Source of the DNA: Prionace glauca
Taxonomy: Eukaryota > Chordata > Chondrichthyes > Carcharhiniformes > Carcharhinidae
Direction: 5' to 3'
Assembly (NCBI GenBank): GCA_037974335.1
Contig: CM075760.1
Span: 23,545,538 to 23,609,537 of the forward strand
DNA: 64,000 nt
The notes below the pieces were generated by a model. That model saw only the letters and a program-made list of their open reading frames with translations, was not told where the DNA came from and made no database searches. This document shows positions 1-11,176 of this stretch, in pieces (the stretch's first letter is position 1; each line of letters starts with the position of its first letter). The position numbers and the translations under genes are program-made.

Positions 1-325
1 GACGGATTCTAACATTTTACCTACCACAGACGTTAAACTAACCGGCCTATAATTCCCCGCCTTTTGCCTGGCACCCTTCTTAAACAACGGCGTAACATTA
101 GCCGTTTTCCAATCTTCCGGCACTTCCCCGGAATCCAGCGACGTCTGGAAAATAACCACCAAGGCATCCACTATCACCTCCGCCATTTCTTTCAGAACCC
201 TCGGATGCATTCCATCCGGTCCTGGGGACTTGTCCACAATCAGCTCCTCCAGTCTGTCGAGCACCATCTCTCTAGTAACAGTAATGTCATTAAGACCCTC
301 CATTCCTACCACCTTTCCATGAAGG
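1..325 (-). mobile_element. CR1-type LINE reverse transcriptase, N-terminal part, cut by window edge
   Basis: Read on the minus strand, about 100 codons are open without a stop and run off the left edge. Recognisable reverse-transcriptase blocks follow in order: DKSPGPDGMHPRVLKE, then SGEVPEDWKTANVTPLFKKG, then NYRPVSLTSVVGKMLES. These are the fingers/palm start of a CR1-clade RT. The remaining RT lies left of the window. The open frame suggests a fairly young copy. It begins abruptly at about 325, with unrelated sequence to its right, so this end is a 5' truncation. Confidence 0.85.
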
Positions 326-1690
326 GGAAACTAATTCTCTCTCTGAGAACTAACACCTAACCACTCAAAGAGGAGAACACTGCTCTAAAATCTGTTAAAG
401 TGAGTGTGTGAAGTGGTATGATCTGCTCTTCAGGAAGTTTTAGTGGTTAAATCAAAATAACTATCTGACACTCTATAAAATCAACAAGTAACACTTTATT
501 TATCTAACAGTGAACAGGTTAACTAAACTGTTAACAAACAGAATAAAACATGATTCTAATGGAATATAGTTCAGATGAATGCAATTTCCACCCATTCGCA
601 CTCCTCTTTTTATTTACTCAGAATGAGTTAGACTTAAACTTATTCCAGGACTAGTCGGTGTTCAGTGGCAGAGATACCCGAATCTGTAAAAAGGGGGGTC
701 TGACCAATCAAACAATGGTAGGTAGTTGGTTAAGGAGAAGCGTTCTCAGGCATTGTTTAAATTATTTTATTATAAACTTGTGATAAGAACTGTGAGGGAC
801 TTGTGACCTAACAGTCGGTGAAATGACGGTATATTCCGAGTAGCACTGGATTGAAAAGCGAACATCTGAGTAAAGTCTAATGAATGGTCATAATCCTACC
901 CTAGCCTGAATCATAAGGTTTGCCTCTTGTAGTTGACTAGGATAAGCATGACATGTTTCACTTCAGGTATGATTCAAATGACCCACCAGGGAGCTTTTAA
1001 CAAACTTTATTTAAGAATATAGTTAACATGTATAGTAAGAAAATTAGCAAGAGGTTTTATCAATAACAAACAAAACAAAATAACCAAGATAATGTATAAC
1101 CCTTAATGAATAAAGGAGCTGCCCCAATCAATCACATAAACAACCCCTTTCACAGGTTTAACAGAACAAAAACTCAATCTACGTGATCGTGGAATTAAGT
1201 CCTTAAGATGAATTCTACAGTTCTGTTGATTCACTTAAAGCAGTTTGAAGTCAAAACAGCTCCCCGAAACCACCAGAGAGATTCAAAACAAGCTATCAAG
1301 GCCTTGCTTTCAAACAGGCAGAATTTCCAAATAAAATAGGGGGAGAGAAAGAGAGGGAAGCTTAATGCCCTTTCTAAAACTAAACTGCAGCTCAGAACTG
1401 AAAAGAAAAGAACTTCTGTCACCTGACCTGCCAACAAGTGACTTTTTCTCCTAACAATGCAGAGTTATAGAACAATTCCCAAAATAAAAACAACATCCAT
1501 GTAATTCACTTAAGGAGCAATAAAATAACTCTTTGTAGACAAGCCGGTGCCATAATGTAAAAAATAACTGAAAAGGTTTATTTACAACTGCAGAGGTCAT
1601 GTTTTTGGGGAAAACATTCTTAAACAGATAAAACGTCACACTACATACAATATTACAAGATTTGAAATAATAATAAATGTACATTAAAGA
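326..1690. other. AT-rich intergenic stretch with one dispersed repeat
   Basis: No gene is visible. Positions 607-895 are an inverted copy of the sequence at about 20,676-20,952 and 38,790-39,080 (the left flanks of duplicons A and B), diverged but clear: for example the reverse complement of 'aggcattgtttaaatt' and of 'ggggggtctgaccaatc' are found there. The rest is AT-rich with poly-A-like runs and nothing recognised. Confidence 0.55.
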
Positions 1691-2090
1691 ACCAGAAATA
1701 ACATATCTAATCTGTACCATATAACAACACTAGCTATATCACAATCCTATATTAGCTTACTGACCCCTTAAATGTCAGTCATCCCCTGGGGAAACCAGCC
1801 CTTTAATTTTGAACATTACGAAAAAGACCTTCCTTTTAGCCAGACAAATTGATGCATGAAGCTGAGGGAGCAAAGAATATCAGTGTCTTTAAGAGAGACC
1901 TGGGCCAAACTTTCCAGAATCTGAAGCCTCCCTGGATTCACTTCCTTACCCTTCAGTTGCTGCAAGTTCCCAATTTCCCGCAGAAGCAAGTTTGTGTTTG
2001 TCTGAAGTCTGTCATTCACACAAACGCCGTTCACTGACTGGTTGGAGGAGCAGAGTCCTTCTGGTCCTCCAGATTTCCCCATTGGAATGT
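1690..2090 (-). promoter_or_regulatory. Truncated left arm of a ZNF-type promoter plus intron-1 sequence
   Basis: This segment matches 51,050-51,590 in the same orientation: the 'accatataacaacac' block, the block from 'ctttaattttgaacatt' to 'ggattcacttcc', then 'agagtccttctggtcctcc' and a CCATTGG box. In the other copy these are intron 1 and the left (minus-facing) arm of a bidirectional ZNF promoter. Here the homology stops at about 2,090 and is followed directly by the 3' flank of ZNF-1, so the core and the right arm are missing. It would have served a minus-strand gene to the left of the window. Confidence 0.6.
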
Positions 2091-3010
2091 CACAGGAATG
2101 TGGTCAAGACGGTCCAGTCCCATAATGCCTCACATTCAATCTGCAGTCCTTCAATTATAACAGAATATGTGTCTGTATGTAGCTGCCTCGGCCACGGTCA
2201 ACCCCAACACTGCCTTCTTGAACTGCTACAATGCCTGTAAATACACCCACAGTGCTATTGGAGTGATTTCCAGCTACACATTCCAGACTTCTACTAACTG
2301 TAGATGGATACCAGATTGATATATTCCATTCAACCACACCCAAGGTGAGTTATCCCAATTTCATTATTGTCCAGGACAATATATTCACAATCAGTTTAAA
2401 ACAGAAATTCAACATTCCCATTTGATTTCAGGTATTAACATATTCTGTTAGATTGTTCTTTATTGTCAATGTCAGGCTGGGGTTGTTCCCCTTGGAGCAA
2501 AGGGTTGAGGGGAGATTTGATAGAGGTGGACAGGATTCTGACAGATTTAGATAAGGTGGACAAAGAAAATTTGCACCCATTCGCTGATGAGACAAGGACG
2601 AGGGTGGACACAGATTTAAGGTTTTGAGTCAGAGATGCAGGGGGAGGAATGTGAGGAAGAATAATTTGCTGCAACGAATGGTATTGACTTGGAACCTGCT
2701 CCCTATGAGGGTGGAGGAAGTGGAAACAATCAATTACAAAGGAAATTGGACGGGCAACTGGGGGGTTTCAAACAGAAATACTGACTAAATATCTCTGACC
2801 TTCCTAACACCCTGTCACTCTGTGATTCGTGTTAAATCTGAAACCAGACAATCACAACAAAGCTGAAAGAGCATCAGCCCACTGGAGGCAAAGCCATGAG
2901 ACCAGCCAGTCCAGCAGAAAGAAACCCTCCCCATTGACCAGCTGTGAGAATGAACAAAATGCAGTCCAGGATGTAACTGAGAGCTGAAACAGTAACAGCA
3001 GAATCCAACC
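2080..3010 (-). repeat. 3' flank of ZNF-1, shared with the ZNF-2 and ZNF-3 duplicons
   Basis: The sequence from 'cacaggaatgtggtcaag' onward is repeated next to ZNF-2 (21,015-21,960) and ZNF-3 (39,145-40,080), in the same position and orientation relative to the gene. Positions 2,470-2,795 inside it are an old CR1 3' end on the plus strand ('ggggttgttccccttggag', 'gtggacaaag'). Because the LINE relic occurs in all three copies it inserted before the three-way duplication. Confidence 0.75.
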
Positions 3011-3017
3011 CTGAATA

Positions 3018-3155
3018 TCACTCGTGAACTTGTTGGTGAATCAGCAACTGGGATGAAATTCTGAACCCTTTCTCCCCAGTGTGACCATGCTGATGTCTCA
3101 GCAGGTGGGTTAGTTGAGTGAATCCCTTCCCACATTGAGAGCAGGTGAACGGCCT
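3018..3155 (-). pseudogene. In-frame relic of the ZNF-1 C-terminus
   Basis: The 45 codons after the ZNF-1 TAG stay in frame. They encode a full finger ([21 protein letters not shown]) and a second finger that has lost its two cysteines ([19 protein letters not shown]) before a TGA at 3,018-3,020. The family's usual ending is RVHK-stop or similar, so this is the original end of the gene. Confidence 0.8.
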
Positions 3156-3749
3156 CTACCCAGTGTGAACTCGCTGGTGTCTCTGGAAGCTGGATGGGTC
3201 AGTGAATCTCCTCCCACACTGAGAGCAAATGAATGGCCTCTCCCCAGTGTGAACTCGCTGGTGTGTCTGCAGGTGGGATGACCGAGTGAATGCCTTCCCA
3301 CACTGAGAGCAGGTGAAAGGTCTCTCCCCAGTGTGAATTCGCTGGTGTGTCTTCAAGTCGGATAACACAGTGAATCCCTTTCCACACTCACAGCAGGTGA
3401 ACAGCCTCTCCCCAGTGTGAACTCGCTGGTGTGTCCGCAGGTGGGATGATTGAGTGAATCCCTTCCCACACTGAGAGCAGGTGAATGGTCTCTCCCCAGT
3501 GTGAACTCGCTGATGTGTCCGCAGATTGGATAACTGGTTGAATCCCTTCCCACACTGAGAGCAGGTGAACAGCCTCTCTCCAGTGTGAACTCGCTGGTGT
3601 CTCTGCAGGTGGGAGAACCAAATGAATCCCTGCCCGCACTGAGAGCAGGTGAATGGTCTCTCTCCAGTGTGGATGCGCCGATGAGCTTCCAGCAGAGATG
3701 GGACTCTGTATCTCTTTCCACAGTCCACACATTTCCATGGTTTCTCCAT
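3156..3749 (-). CDS. ZNF-1: C2H2 zinc-finger protein, 7 fingers, ended by an early stop
   Basis: A 197-residue protein starting at the ATG in a good context (accATGg) and opening [14 protein letters not shown]. It holds seven C-x2-C-x12-H-x3-H fingers joined by TGE(R/K)P-type linkers and nothing else; no KRAB, SCAN or BTB domain is present. Proteins of this make-up are expected to be nuclear sequence-specific DNA binders. Predicted base-contact residues (-1,2,3,6) per finger: VSLA, WSHR, QSNT, QSHT, VSDT, RSHT, DSSR. The stop is TAG at 3,156-3,158, where paralogues have GAG in the linker. The same frame continues to 3,018 with one more complete finger ([14 protein letters not shown]) and a half finger ending in VHE-stop, so the gene has recently lost its C-terminus. 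The ATG was preferred over an upstream TTG because all paralogues begin at MEKP. The acceptor of exon 2 is at 4,077. Confidence 0.85.
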   Translation of the reverse strand: MEKPWKCVDCGKRYRVPSLLEAHRRIHTGERPFTCSQCGQGFIWFSHLQRHQRVHTGERLFTCSQCGKGFNQLSNLRTHQRVHTGERPFTCSQCGKGFTQSSHLRTHQRVHTGERLFTCCECGKGFTVLSDLKTHQRIHTGERPFTCSQCGKAFTRSSHLQTHQRVHTGERPFICSQCGRRFTDPSSFQRHQRVHTG

Positions 3750-4077
3750 GGTGCAGGTGGTCTTGCCTCTCTCTTGGGTGAACAATCAGTTGAAGCCTCG
3801 TCCACACACACAACATGTACAGTCTCTCCCCGCTGTGAATGCTGTGATATTTATTTAGGCTGTGTAACTGGTTAAAGCTCTTCAGTCAGTGCACTGGAAC
3901 ACTCTCACTTGAATGTGGAAGTGTGTTGATGCTTTTCCAGTCACACTGATGTTTGAAATCTTTTCAAATCTCCTTCCAGATTCAATGGCCGATGATATTC
4001 AGGTCCCAAGGAATATGACTCTGCCAGTTCTAGACCTGAGATTTGAGATTTCAGCCTGTGATTCCTCTTTCAATATC
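3750..4077 (-). other. ZNF-1 exon 2 leader: splice acceptor and fossil finger
   Basis: On the minus strand an acceptor (acttgttttacag) ends at 4,078 and exon 2 begins GATATTG at 4,077. Between it and the ATG lies a decayed finger: an LKSFNQLHSLNKYHSIH-like stretch at about 3,840-3,890, then a second decayed finger that meets a TGA at 3,786-3,788. The same layout is seen before every intact gene except ZNF-9. Confidence 0.65.
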
Positions 4078-4430
4078 CTGTAAAACAAGTTGACACAAGT
4101 CATTAGTGTCAGTACAGGATAGAAATTCAGAACAGACAATTCTAGTTTCTGCGCAATTTTTTTCCTGTCTCATTCCCCAAAAGCTATAAATCTCCATCCC
4201 ACACACTCTCCCTCCATTCTCACTCTGTTGTATCTAATATTCACCCTCCCAATTCTCCTGAAGGTGCTGATTAAGGCTGATTGACAGATCCATGCTCACT
4301 GCTTCCTGTCCTGGACACAGGGAGCTGAAAATGTCCATGCAGGCTGGCAGACAGATATCTGTCTATCTGACTGGACTGACAATGTGTGGAATATACACGA
4401 TCTCTTTCCTAATGTTCACAACTAAAGGGC
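4078..4430 (-). other. 3' end of ZNF-1 intron 1, conserved across the cluster
   Basis: Blocks such as 'gacagatccatgctcactgc', 'caattctcctgaag' and 'attctcactctgttg' recur at 23,270-23,490 and 41,400-41,620, and in the opposite orientation at 33,680-33,880 and 43,480-43,690, always just before exon 2 of a ZNF gene. No coding frame is present. Such conservation between paralogues simply reflects shared ancestry unless splicing or enhancer elements are shown. Confidence 0.6.
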
Positions 4431-5412
4431 TGGTTTCCCTCGGAGATGGCTGACATTTAAGAGAATAATAAATTATTAGAGAACAGAGATATGCCAAATG
4501 TTGTTATATTGTGGATCTGATAGATTATTTATGGTTCTGTAACAAAGTACATTTATTATTTCTCGTCTTGTAATGAGGCATTGTAGCTCTGTTATATATT
4601 TCCACTCAATGAGTCATTACAGCACAGAAGGAATCCATTCAGAAACTCAAGTCCATGCTGCCTTCTGTCGAACAATCCAGGCAGTCCCATTCCCCTTCTA
4701 TACTCCCTTTCCCCTGCAAGTTTATTTCCTTCATGTGCCCATCTCATTTCTGAAATATATTAAAGGGGACAGTAAACTAATATAGGACAGAGACATGTCT
4801 GATATTGTTATATGGTAGAAATTAGATATATTATTTATGGCTCTGTAATAAAATGCTCTTATCTGGTTGTGTAACATTGGACTGTAGTTACATTATATAT
4901 TTGAACAAATCTCTTCCCTCAGAGAGTTATTAGTATCTGGCTTCCTCTCCATGGGGACCAGTGGAGGGATTGAATATCTTCAAGGTTGACTTAGACAGTT
5001 TTTGGATGACAAGGGAGTCTAGACTTATTGGACAGGCTGGAAAATGGAGAAAAAGCTCAGATGAGGAAGGATTTCTTCAACTAAGGATGTGGTGAAGTTT
5101 TGGAATGCTCTACCCCAGAGGATGATGGAGCCTCAGTCATCAAGTATTTTCAAGCGAGGGATTGATACGTTTCTAGATATTGAAGCTATCAACCAATAAT
5201 CTCAATGAATGCTTGAGCAGATGCGATGGGCTGAATGCTGACGCAGCCCCTATTTGTTATGATTTCTGTGTGCTGGGTAGAAAGCAGTGAGCATGGATCT
5301 GTCAATCTGCCTCAATCAGCACCTTCAGTAGAACGTGGGAGGGTGAATATTACATACAGCTGAGTGAGGATGGAGGGAGAGTGTGTGGGATGGAGATTTT
5401 GGAGAAAGAATT
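4431..5412. other. Intergenic segment where the ZNF-1 promoter would be expected
   Basis: No GC-rich island is present. Two diverged copies of an AT-rich block lie at 4,460-4,610 and 4,755-4,905 (both contain 'ttatttatgg.tctgtaa' and 'cattgtag.t'). At 4,905-5,250 there is an old CR1 3' end (plus strand, 'aaggatttcttcaact...ggatgtggtgaag'). At 5,270-5,400 is a plus-oriented relic of the ZNF intron-1 3' end, the mirror image of 4,150-4,320, which suggests that a divergent plus-strand partner of ZNF-1 once stood here. Confidence 0.5.
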
Positions 5413-5597
5413 GAAGAAGGAAAGGGTAATGAACTTTGTAATACTCAGAGATTTGTATAGAGTATTGTACGACTTGTTTTCGTGTATCCCAGGCAGATAA
5501 GAAAAGCAGCTGTCCTTGCTGTCATACACAAGTTTATGATTTTCCAGCTAATTGTGTTCTAACTCAGCTAGTATCCATTTACTTGTATGTAATCCCA
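5413..5597 (+). repeat. Left arm of a ~175-bp inverted repeat pair
   Basis: From 'gaagaaggaaaggg' to 'ctagtatccat' this matches the reverse complement of 8,932-9,107 with only scattered differences. The pair encloses 3.3 kb, most of which looks like a retrovirus-like fossil. Whether the arms are part of that element or an inverted duplication of its flank is not clear. Confidence 0.7.
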
Positions 5598-8440
5598 TCA
5601 AAGACATCACTTTCCCCATTAAAATCATACGCCATACAGCTCCAATCTTTATAGGATAGACTCTTATATTATGTCTAATTTGATCATTTGTTTGACCGCA
5701 TTTGAAAGTGCGATGTTTAAACAGAAATGACCCTTCGAAAGAAGATTTTCTCATGAGGTAAATAGCAGTGTTTCATGGTCACAGATGCCAATTGTTTATG
5801 CAGCCAGAGAGAGTTTGTACCCAGCTCTTTAAAAACACAGATAGCTCATTATAACTTTTTGGTTATCTGTTGTGTTCAGTCGAATGCTGCAAGATTTATG
5901 AGTCTGGTTGCGAAGTCAGTCTCCAACTCTTTCTCTATCTCTCTCTCTCTCAACTAATCCAATTTCACTTCCTGCCATGTTAATATTAATTGTTCAAGTT
6001 ATTACAAGTTATGGCAAAGAATCGTTAAATGCTTGGAACAATTAGCCTTTTCATGGAGGAAAATAGGAAGCTCCTACAGAATTATGTTTTTAATCAATAG
6101 ACAATATATGATATATAGATATATTATACAAAATTGGTTAAGGCTTTTCAGGATTTGATTTTATTCTCAGGTCTATACGGCACTGTTACACTGTATAATA
6201 AAAATAATCAAGTGACAGTTGTATCATACCACTTTACATATCAAAACCGTGATATTCAAACCCTTTTAATCCAAGCCGCTTCTATTTTTAAACTAAGCTC
6301 CAGATCAAAAGCCCCCCACACCCTTGGAAAACAACAGGCGCCAAATCAAAATCAAAGTAGGTACAATACATACTAGTTAATTGATTAGTAACATTTTGGT
6401 TAACTGGCTAGATTTTGAGCTTTGCAGTGTTTTTACGTTTGACAAACCTAGAACAATAGATAGCACATGAAATTCCAATGGCAGTACATAATTTTAACCA
6501 GTTACAGAATACTAAACTATCAGACGTTCGTAAATCGCTATATTCTGCAGACCTTAATACTGTATTCTAATTGCGCAATTTGCATTGGCAACTGAGATTT
6601 TAATTGATTAATCTCCTGTTGGAACTTGGAGTAATCAGAACGACCATTCATTTCACTAACTTGATATATTTTATACTGTCGACTTTACTGTCTACTATTA
6701 GACAGTATATTTACCACATTCTTTCAAACTTAACATGTTAAACTGGGATGAAAGTAAAACATTCTAACAGAATACAGAAAGTTGATTAAGACAGTCACCT
6801 TTATTCTTCTTTCTTCCAAACTGTAATTAAACTCAAGTCAGGAGTAAATTCAAGAAATTTTATCACTTTAATCTTTAACAGTTTTAACACTTCCTCAGCA
6901 TTTTCTTACCTCATTTATTCCACTGAACTATTTCCCTTATCTCTAATTATATTGATCTGTCAATTTGGTATTATAGGTGGGCACTCTCTTTTAGCCCATC
7001 TGGCATTTAATACAGCTTCCGATCTTCCCATATTCTAATTCATAACAGCATGTGTTTTGTGTTCAGAATTACGCCTCCAGTTTCATGGTTGATTCACTCC
7101 TTTGCATATCACATTTTAATTCGAATGCATTATGACAGTATTCCCATTATTAAAGACACACTCCCATTCTACCTTATGTAACTCCATTTTCTATTAAATT
7201 TTTGACTTTATGTCTTAAAATTACTGCAAGTCTTATAATTCATAGATCTATCCTGTCTGGGATAGAATGGGTTTAAGTCCCTGCTTGTTTCAGCAGAGGG
7301 GCAGAGGAGTAAGTTCACTCAGATGAATATCATCACTTCATACATGCAGGAATAACTCTTTCCATTTATCTTTTCATTGTCAGTTCTATCAAGAATACAT
7401 TTTCAAATTTAACAAAAAGCCTGATCCAAATAATCCAAAATAAGATTTATTTTTATCACTTTTAAAGAGCCCTATTACATTAAGGTTTTGTTTCTCCAGT
7501 TCCCTTACTCTGGACTCTTATTAGCTAATCATTTTTTTATCCTCACTCTACTTCTTAGTGGAAGTGTCTACTTACTCAATTAGTCCAGCTAACTGATGTA
7601 TTAACAATACACCTTTCTTTGTCTTGTTTCTCTTTTCTAGTTCTCTATTTCATGCTTCCAACATTTTGATTTATGTTTTGTCGTCAGCCCATTTCTTACT
7701 TGAGACTGAGACCTGTTTAATTCATCCAGCCAATTGGTGAACTAAGGGAACTCCCATTTTCTTAGTTCTGTCATTTTTTTTCTCTTTTCCAACCATTTCT
7801 GTTGTTGGTCTGGCGGGTGGGATAAATCCCATCCCCCTTTTCTCATCTGTTTAATGAATGTGCCTCTCTCAGTCATGTACCTATTTATCAGAGATCCCCA
7901 CTGTCCTTGTCCCACCATAACACCGATAAGTTTATACTCACCACCTGAAGTCTTCTATTCTCCCTTCTTGCTCTCCCACTCCTAGGTTGCTATTATCAGA
8001 GTCCGGGGATACCTGTCAGGGGTGATCAGATCCCTCCATACCGCTGCCTACACTTTTAAGCTTACACTATTAAGCCAGCTTAATACTACTCCAGTGATCA
8101 CTCAGACAGTCTCTTTCTCACTCACATCTGAACATTACACCCCAGGCATCTCTTTCTCCAGTCTCTTCCCCCACTTCAAATCCTGACCTCAGCGTGAGGG
8201 ATTTCCCCTCTTAACATTCAGTCTAAGGCTGGGGTTAGAGACGGATGCCACCTTGTCCACATGTGTTCAGTTCAGATGTCTCTCACTCTTACACTCTCCC
8301 AAAGCACACACTCTCATCACAGATGATTACAATTACCTACTGGAGTTTGACTCACTTTATTAGTTCGATGATCTGTCCCTGAGCTCCGGTCATGGCCATT
8401 CAGCCGGACCCGTAAACAGATCCTGGGTTTCGGCACCAAT
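5598..8440 (-). mobile_element. Probable internal region of a broken retrovirus-like element
   Basis: On the minus strand this lies downstream of an LTR and a primer-binding site (8,421-8,438). A splice-donor-like GTGAGT follows the leader at about 7,940. No long coding frame survives, so the element is thoroughly broken and probably old; no gag, pol or env part could be identified by eye. The left boundary is uncertain because no second LTR was recognised. Positions 7,455-7,590 recur inverted at 9,242-9,370. Confidence 0.45.
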
Positions 8441-8931
8441 TGTTGGAGGTAACAGTACCTCTGAGTCTAGTTGTGAGTCACAGCACAGCAGTTTATTTCA
8501 CAAGCTTGTGGGAGAAATCAGGCCCCCAACAGAAGTTCTCCAGACTTCTCCCTGAATAATAGGTTACGAGCATATATTTATACACATATTCTTGCCCCTG
8601 CCCATAGATTCTCATGAATATTGCTGCCTCGGTGATTTCCTCCTTTGCGTAGTCCATGTAATCGTAGTTATCTCAAGGCCTTGACTGTCTCTGTTCTATC
8701 CCTCTATGTGACACACATCTACGATTTGTTTAGCCGGCGTACGGCATACAAGGTTACAGGTTTTGCACAAACAAGTCAACTGACATACAAGGGTAGAGGG
8801 GCCTATATAACAATTCTATATTTGAAGGTACCTGTATAACAATTAATATCGGTAGTATGTAACAGATAAGTATGAATTTATTGTTATATGATCACAAAAG
8901 GCATGCATGTAACACAATATTAAAAGACACA
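8441..8931 (-). mobile_element. LTR of a retrovirus-like fossil (minus strand)
   Basis: The unit runs TGTGTC...CCAACA on the minus strand, with short inverted TGT/ACA ends. It contains a TATAAATA box (about 8,574-8,583) and an AATAAA signal (8,492-8,497) some 80 bases downstream, as expected for a U3-R-U5 layout. Directly after its CA end, two bases later, comes TGGTGCCGAAACCCAGGA (8,438 down to 8,421), which has the form of a tRNA primer-binding site. Class not determined; the element as a whole is broken. Confidence 0.7.
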
Positions 8932-9107
8932 ATGGATACTAGCTGAGTTAGAACACAATTAGCTGGAAAACCATAAACTTGTGTACAACAGCAAGGACAG
9001 CTGCTTTTCTTATCTGCCTGAGATACACGAAAACAAGTCGTACAATACTCTGTACAAATCTCTGAGTATTACAAACTCCATTAACCCTTTCCTTCTTCAG
9101 AATAAGA
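8932..9107 (-). repeat. Right arm of the ~175-bp inverted repeat pair
   Basis: Begins 'atggatactagctgag' exactly where the LTR ends and finishes 'ctttccttcttcag'. It is the mirror image of 5,413-5,597. Its junction with the LTR coincides with the end of the homology, so the arm is most simply the old flank of the LTR. Confidence 0.7.
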
Positions 9108-9240
9108 ACATAAGAACATAAGAACATAAGAAATAGGAGCAGGAGTAGGCCATCTGGCCCTTCGAGCCTGCCCCGCCATTCAATAAGATCATGGCTGATC
9201 TGTCGTGACTCAGCTCCACCTTCCCGCCCTCTCCCCATAC
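9108..9240 (-). mobile_element. CR1 LINE 3' end
   Basis: A 130-bp 3' terminal piece of the same CR1 subfamily as 31,885-32,690, inserted in reverse: it begins with four 'aagaacat' units and continues 'aggagcaggagtaggcc'. Only the tail is present, the usual product of 5' truncation. Confidence 0.85.
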
Positions 9241-9375
9241 TGGACTAATTGAGTAAGTAGACACTTCCACTAAGAAGTAGAGTGAGGATAAAAAAATGAT
9301 TAGCTAATAAGAATCCAGAGTAAGGGAACTGGAGAAACAAAACCTTAATGTAATAGGGCTATTTAAAATGTTCAT
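9241..9375 (-). repeat. Inverted copy of 7,455-7,590
   Basis: Sequence from 'ttgagtaagtagacactt' to 'ccttaatgtaatagggc' is the reverse complement of part of the internal region of the fossil element at 5.6-8.4 kb. With the arms at 5.4 and 8.9 kb this shows that the locus was rearranged by inversion or inverted duplication. Confidence 0.7.
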
Positions 9376-10800
9376 TACAATCATAGAATTGCTATATCTT
9401 ATCAACCATCCCTGAGCTTTCACAGTGAATTACTCTTCTCAGGTCACCCTTATCTCTGACTAGTCTGTACTGCTGGCAGTCTCTCAAAGTAGCTGCCTGT
9501 GTGCTGATATGGGAGGCCCTGCCAGGCAAGTTTAATGTTCCATGACTGTGTCTTCAATGAATGCTTATAGGAACTCAAAAACCAGCCTGAGCCTCACACA
9601 TAAAGATACCGACACAGACACAGAGACACACACACACAGAGACACCCACAGAGACACAGACACACACACACAAACACTCATACACGGTAGTGAGTGAGGA
9701 AGGGGGCTCACAGTAGGCGAAAGGGTGAGGTGTATTGGGGGAGGGGGGTAGGACTGTGTCCCATCTGATTTAAGTTCACATTGCGGCTGCTGATAATGGG
9801 ATCTTGCTGTGCACACACTGGGCCTGTGGCCTTTGCCCGCACTGCTGCAACGACCACAATTCTTATTTTTAAACAAAATCTTGCTCACGGGCCACAAAGT
9901 GGGTTCAAGGAAAAAGCTTGAAAGGGGATTGGGTAACTTCAAGCACTTTAATTGCTGAGGCAGCATAAGGTGTGGAGAAAGTGCTGGGGAATGGGAGGAG
10001 TATAGACTGGGATTTGATGGCCAGCATAGAGCTGGTGGGCCGAAGGGCCTATTTCTGTGCTGTGTGACTCCAGATTATTTTCTCTGTCTTCTCTTTTCCC
10101 AGGAATTTCTATTTGGATGGTGGGGTATAGAATTTCTCTGTCTCGCCAGTGCTCTTACCAATCCTTGCCCCCCTCCCAGACATTCCAATCTATATTTCAT
10201 CTTTCAATAAAATGTGAAAGAAAACACCAGTGTGAATTGTTGTCAATTTGGAAAGAGAGGGAGAGAGAGGTGTGGATCCCATTTCCCACGCTCTCCTGCA
10301 GTCCTCACCCACAACATTTATTGAACCTGGACCTCACCAGGTTTTATGTGTGTGTGTGGGATCTTGCTGTGTATACAGATGTATCTGGCTCCCTATTCTT
10401 TGCACTGTAACCATGAGCAGAACTTTAAACAGAAAAGATTGAGGGGAAGGAGAAGGGTTGGGGAGGGGGAGGAGGCAGAGAGAGATAGAGAAATGAAGGG
10501 AGAGCTAAACAGAGAGGGAGTGGGGGGTGTGAGGGTCTCAGGAGGGGCAGGGGGAAAGAGACACAGACTCTAGGAGGTGGTGTCCTCCTCCATTGTGGTA
10601 CTGCTAGTGGGATCTTGCTGTGCAGAATTACCTTCATTGTAATTTGAATCATTCATTCTTTGACTCAGGAAGGGTGGATGCGATTGTGGAATTTTTAATA
10701 TTGATAAAACGCTGCAGTTTTGGAACCTACACCCACCCCCCACCAAAAGGATACAACTCATCTTGTAATTTTAAATAAGTGTGTGTAAGATAGTAGGAAG
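9376..10800. other. Gene-free stretch with CA-rich and GA-rich low-complexity sequence
   Basis: A (GACACA/CACAGA)n stretch occupies 9,603-9,683. Purine-rich sequence lies at 10,435-10,570. The 15-base word tgggatcttgctgtg occurs at about 9,798, 10,358 and 10,608 (and again near 13,640 and 14,704). A short CR1-like end is at 10,015-10,075 ('gtgggccgaagggcct'). Blocks at 10,310-10,570 and 13,610-13,870 are loosely alike in order and content. No coding frame is convincing. Confidence 0.5.
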
Positions 10801-10995
10801 CTATTAGTTTTAGACATAGAATCCCTACACTGAAGAAGGAGGCCATTTGGCCCATCTAGTCTGTACCGACCACAATCCCACCCAGGCCTTATACCCGTAA
10901 TCCTGCACTTTTAACCTGCTGATCCCCCGGACATTGGGGTCAATTTAACACGGCCAGTCCGCCTAACCCGCACATCTTCAGACTGTGGGAGGAAT
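10801..10995 (-). mobile_element. tRNA-SINE 3' part (truncated)
   Basis: Matches the left two thirds of the better copy at 56,795-57,138: 'aggccatttggcccatc', 'accacaatcccacccagg', 'taacccgcacatctt'. The tRNA-like head is missing. Confidence 0.75.
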
Positions 10996-11176
10996 TGGTA
11001 AATAAAAGCAGGATCTCTCTATCAGGAACAACCAACCGGTCTTTAATTCAGACTGGGTGACAACCTTATTAAAATAATGAATAAACTCCCCAATAGAATG
11101 CTGTTCCAATGACAAGACTCACTCAGGAATAATGAAATAAATCATTACAGAATAGAGTCACCCTCAGATAATATAA

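Noticed and set aside
9565-9966. 133-codon minus frame with repeated S and V codons
   Set aside because: It is the translation of the CA-rich simple repeat.
10300-10560. Possible gene duplicated at 13.6-13.9 kb
   Set aside because: The two blocks are only loosely alike, purine-rich, and share no frame.
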